This document shows positions 61,574 to 64,000 of a DNA stretch of 64,000 nucleotides, in pieces. Source of the DNA: Pholis gunnellus (lineage: Eukaryota > Chordata > Actinopteri > Perciformes > Pholidae). Numbering within the stretch: position 1 is the stretch's first letter; each line of letters begins with the position of its first letter. Location: NCBI GenBank assembly GCA_910591455.2, contig OU342808.1, forward strand, positions 15,191,404 to 15,255,403, read 5' to 3'. The position numbers and the translations under genes are program-made. Under the pieces are notes generated by a model. That model did not search any database and was not told the origin of the DNA. It saw nothing but the letters and a program-made list of their open reading frames with translations.

Positions 61574-63407
61574 GCTGCGCAAAGTAGCTAAGAGCAGGAA
61601 GAAGCAGCGTGTATTAAAAAAGTAACGCACTGGTGTATGGCAGCGACGATTCACAAAACGTCATGCTGAAATACCAACAGGCTGTTCTGTGAAACATTTA
61701 TTTATCCTTTAGAGACTTCATACAGTAACTTGCTTCAACAAATGACATTCTGACGGTATTTGATCACATTCTCTATCATTCCTGTCCAATAAACCCCAGC
61801 CTGCGACCTATATGGTCAGACAGAGTGACCCTCATTTCTGCTCTTATGAAAATCATCTCTTACTGTAGCTGAGGCAGAAATTGAATTTGTATAGATACAG
61901 ATTAATGTACCGTAGCTGAGCTGTCTACTGTGGGTGAGGAAAAGATAAAAAGGAGTGGAGGTAAATCCTGCATAACTATTGCAGAGAGATAATTCTCCCC
62001 AGGGGCATAACAACAGGGCTACTTCAGTGCAGAGTGAATATTTAAAATAAATAAATGAAATAAAAACCTGGCTACAAAACTAAATATTATGCAATAAATA
62101 TGGGAAAGACTGAAAATCTGACTATTGGATGCAGAATTTTAAAGGCAGTGGAAATGATTAATGAGAGGATTGCAGGGATAATTTTAGACTGTTGTAAAAA
62201 TTGCACTTTGGAAGCCAAAGTGGAGCACTGCTGTAATAACCTCTTAGATGTCAAATTACAGTGATCCCTTCAGGGTATTGGGGCTGCACCCACAGTCTAA
62301 AATGGAAGTGTGATTGGCCTATAAGAGATGGGATATTGACAGGGTGGACTGGTTTGACTGTGCTGATAAGGCCATAGTTATATCAGATATATTGGACAGG
62401 AGGAGAAAGGGAGAGAGATGATGGGGAGAGAATAAAGGGAGGAGGAAAGTTGGGGAGAAGGAGGCGGGAGAGAGGAATCCAGAGCTGAGAGAGCGTGAGA
62501 AGGACTGAGAGATAGATAGAAGGACAAAAATAGCCCTGTGTGGCCATGCTATTCACTTGCATTTTCCATGTCCCAATATCCAATTTACAGCCACACACAT
62601 GCAGACACATATGCACACACATACTCACACATCTCCCAAAAAGGTCTCTCACATACTTAACGCTACACACACACACACACATACACAGATGCACAAACAT
62701 ACATTTAAAAGCAAACACACATAAACTAATTTACTTTCGTGATACAGTTGGCCTATTTTCACATTTTCTCAGCCCTGTTCCCACCCCCATGGTTTATATT
62801 TATATATATGGTGTGTATATATATCAGATGTTGGTAGTTGAACCTACCCCTGCATTGAGAATACATTTATAGTGAAATAACCTGCCCAGGGACTACAGGT
62901 GAAAATTAGCTCTCTAGCTAACTCTGGCACATTTACATTGAGATGGAAAGTGAAATGTTGATTAACGTGCACTTCCCTGGCAAATAAATAAATAGATAAA
63001 AGAAAGAAAGTTACATAGGCAGACCTCTGCATACACACGTACACACACTGACTGCAGCTGATAGAACTCCCCAGCGGGCTGTCCTGTAGATGTGCTATGA
63101 GAATAAGGGCTGTTCCTCCCATTTAAAGAGGGCCAGAGTTAGAGTAATAGATTGTAAGATGTTGTGAGGAGATATAGAGAGCACAAGAGGAAGAAGCATA
63201 GAGATAAATGCTGAGGTGCAGGGAAGGAAAGATGGAGAGGGAAACAGAAATGGAGAGGACAATTTGCATACACGTGGTCTTAATTCCTATGAATAGCGAC
63301 ACAAGGGAATCTAGCCTTTTTTTCACCAGATTTGAAGTTTGAGGCTTAATATGACTGATCTTCAAAGACCTTTCATGCTTTTCATGAAGCACATGCAATG
63401 AAACACA

Positions 63408-63411
<4 letters not shown>

Positions 63412-63459
<48 letters not shown>
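63412..63459. repeat. (TG)n microsatellite
   Basis: A perfect TG run of about 48 bp. Confidence 0.95.
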
Positions 63460-63460
<1 letters not shown>

Positions 63461-64000
63461 CCACAAGGGCATGTGCGTTCTATTTCAGCTGAGGAAAACG
63501 CCCTAATGCCTCCACTGGGTACAGACTCGTTATCCATTTTGCAAGCAAGGGAATTCACTTTTATTAGTATCATTACAACTCTAAGCTTGAGAAGAAGCAG
63601 GCTAATCACACACGCACAGTAAAACAGCATTGTCTCTATGGTTTACCTGTTGAAGGTGCTTGCATGTGTGTGCTTGTGTGTGGGGGTGTTGCTATTTGGC
63701 TGAATGAGTGTTTTTATTTTGGGGTTCTAGTGTGTCTGTGCGTTAATCCACAAGTGCAAGCACAGGGAAACATTTCAGAGGAGGCATGTGGGGGAGCTAA
63801 AACTGCCCCTGCATGATTTAAGATGCCAGCACTCACAGCTAATGTCCTGCGTGAGATCACTGACACTGAAATAACACACTGTGTGAGCTGCATCAATTGG
63901 TACAGACTGAATGACAGATGTTGACAACAGAGGGGAAGAGAGATCAATCACTGTACAGAGAAAGTGTGAAGTGATGGAGAAAAAACCTGTTTACAGAAAG

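Larger units (their letters stand above)
55000..64000 (-). other. trpm3 5' intron or upstream region, part 4
   Basis: No recognisable exons to the right edge. It holds CA/TG microsatellites (55029-55069, 57826-57866, 59909-59946, 63412-63459), a probable interspersed repeat (55488-55660), a 26-bp tandem duplication (60879-60930), a TCAT run (61232-61255) and a nested inverted repeat (61534-61573). Pyrimidine-rich patches lie near 58330-58740 and 61250-61360, and a purine-rich patch at 62395-62530. Confidence 0.65.

Noticed and set aside
1..64000. tRNA genes, rRNA, CRISPR arrays, prophage or bacterial systems
   Set aside because: None is visible. The architecture and repeats are vertebrate, and the direct repeats are microsatellites, not CRISPR units.

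Overview
This window is vertebrate, almost certainly teleost fish, DNA. It has long introns with canonical GT/AG splice sites, about two dozen long CA/TG microsatellites and several degenerate fish-type transposon relics. It has no operons, no bacterial-type gene packing and no long intact ORFs. The relics (a TTAA-flanked MITE, an L2-like LINE tail, a GGGCTGCACAATAT-type element) look percomorph, but the species cannot be named from the sequence.

One protein-coding gene is recognised: trpm3 (transient receptor potential cation channel M3), on the minus strand. Eight consecutive coding exons run from 32156 down to 3601. They join in frame into 388 complete codons, and the encoded protein is strongly TRPM3-like. 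They cover the N-terminal cytosolic TRPM homology region (MHR/SLOG). The gene is open at both ends. The first coding exon(s) and promoter lie to the right of 32156 and were not found. All exons after the one at 3601-3673 (the rest of the MHR region, ankyrin-like repeats, six membrane segments, pore, TRP helix, coiled coil) lie left of position 1.

The intron between 25136 and 14210 carries the microRNA gene mir-204 in sense orientation at about 22532-22641. As far as I can recall the human sequence, the 5p arm is identical, and the 17-nt terminal loop length is the same. This is the host-gene arrangement known from mammals, where TRPM3 hosts miR-204 and its paralogue TRPM1 hosts miR-211. One minus-strand primary transcript can therefore supply both the channel mRNA and the microRNA.

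Layout from left to right: 1-3600 intron; 3601-3673 exon; 3674-13331 intron with an L2-like LINE tail and a GGGCTGCAC-type DNA element; 13332-13455 and 14036-14210 exons; 14211-25135 host intron of mir-204; 25136-25307, 26299-26423, 28316-28529, 29503-29704 and 32077-32156 exons with short introns; 32157-64000 intron or 5' region with only microsatellites, transposon relics and a long purine-rich tract. No wholly new system was identified. The best signals are the trpm3/mir-204 unit, splice-site and repeat features around its exons, and a few unexplained open frames in the 5' part.
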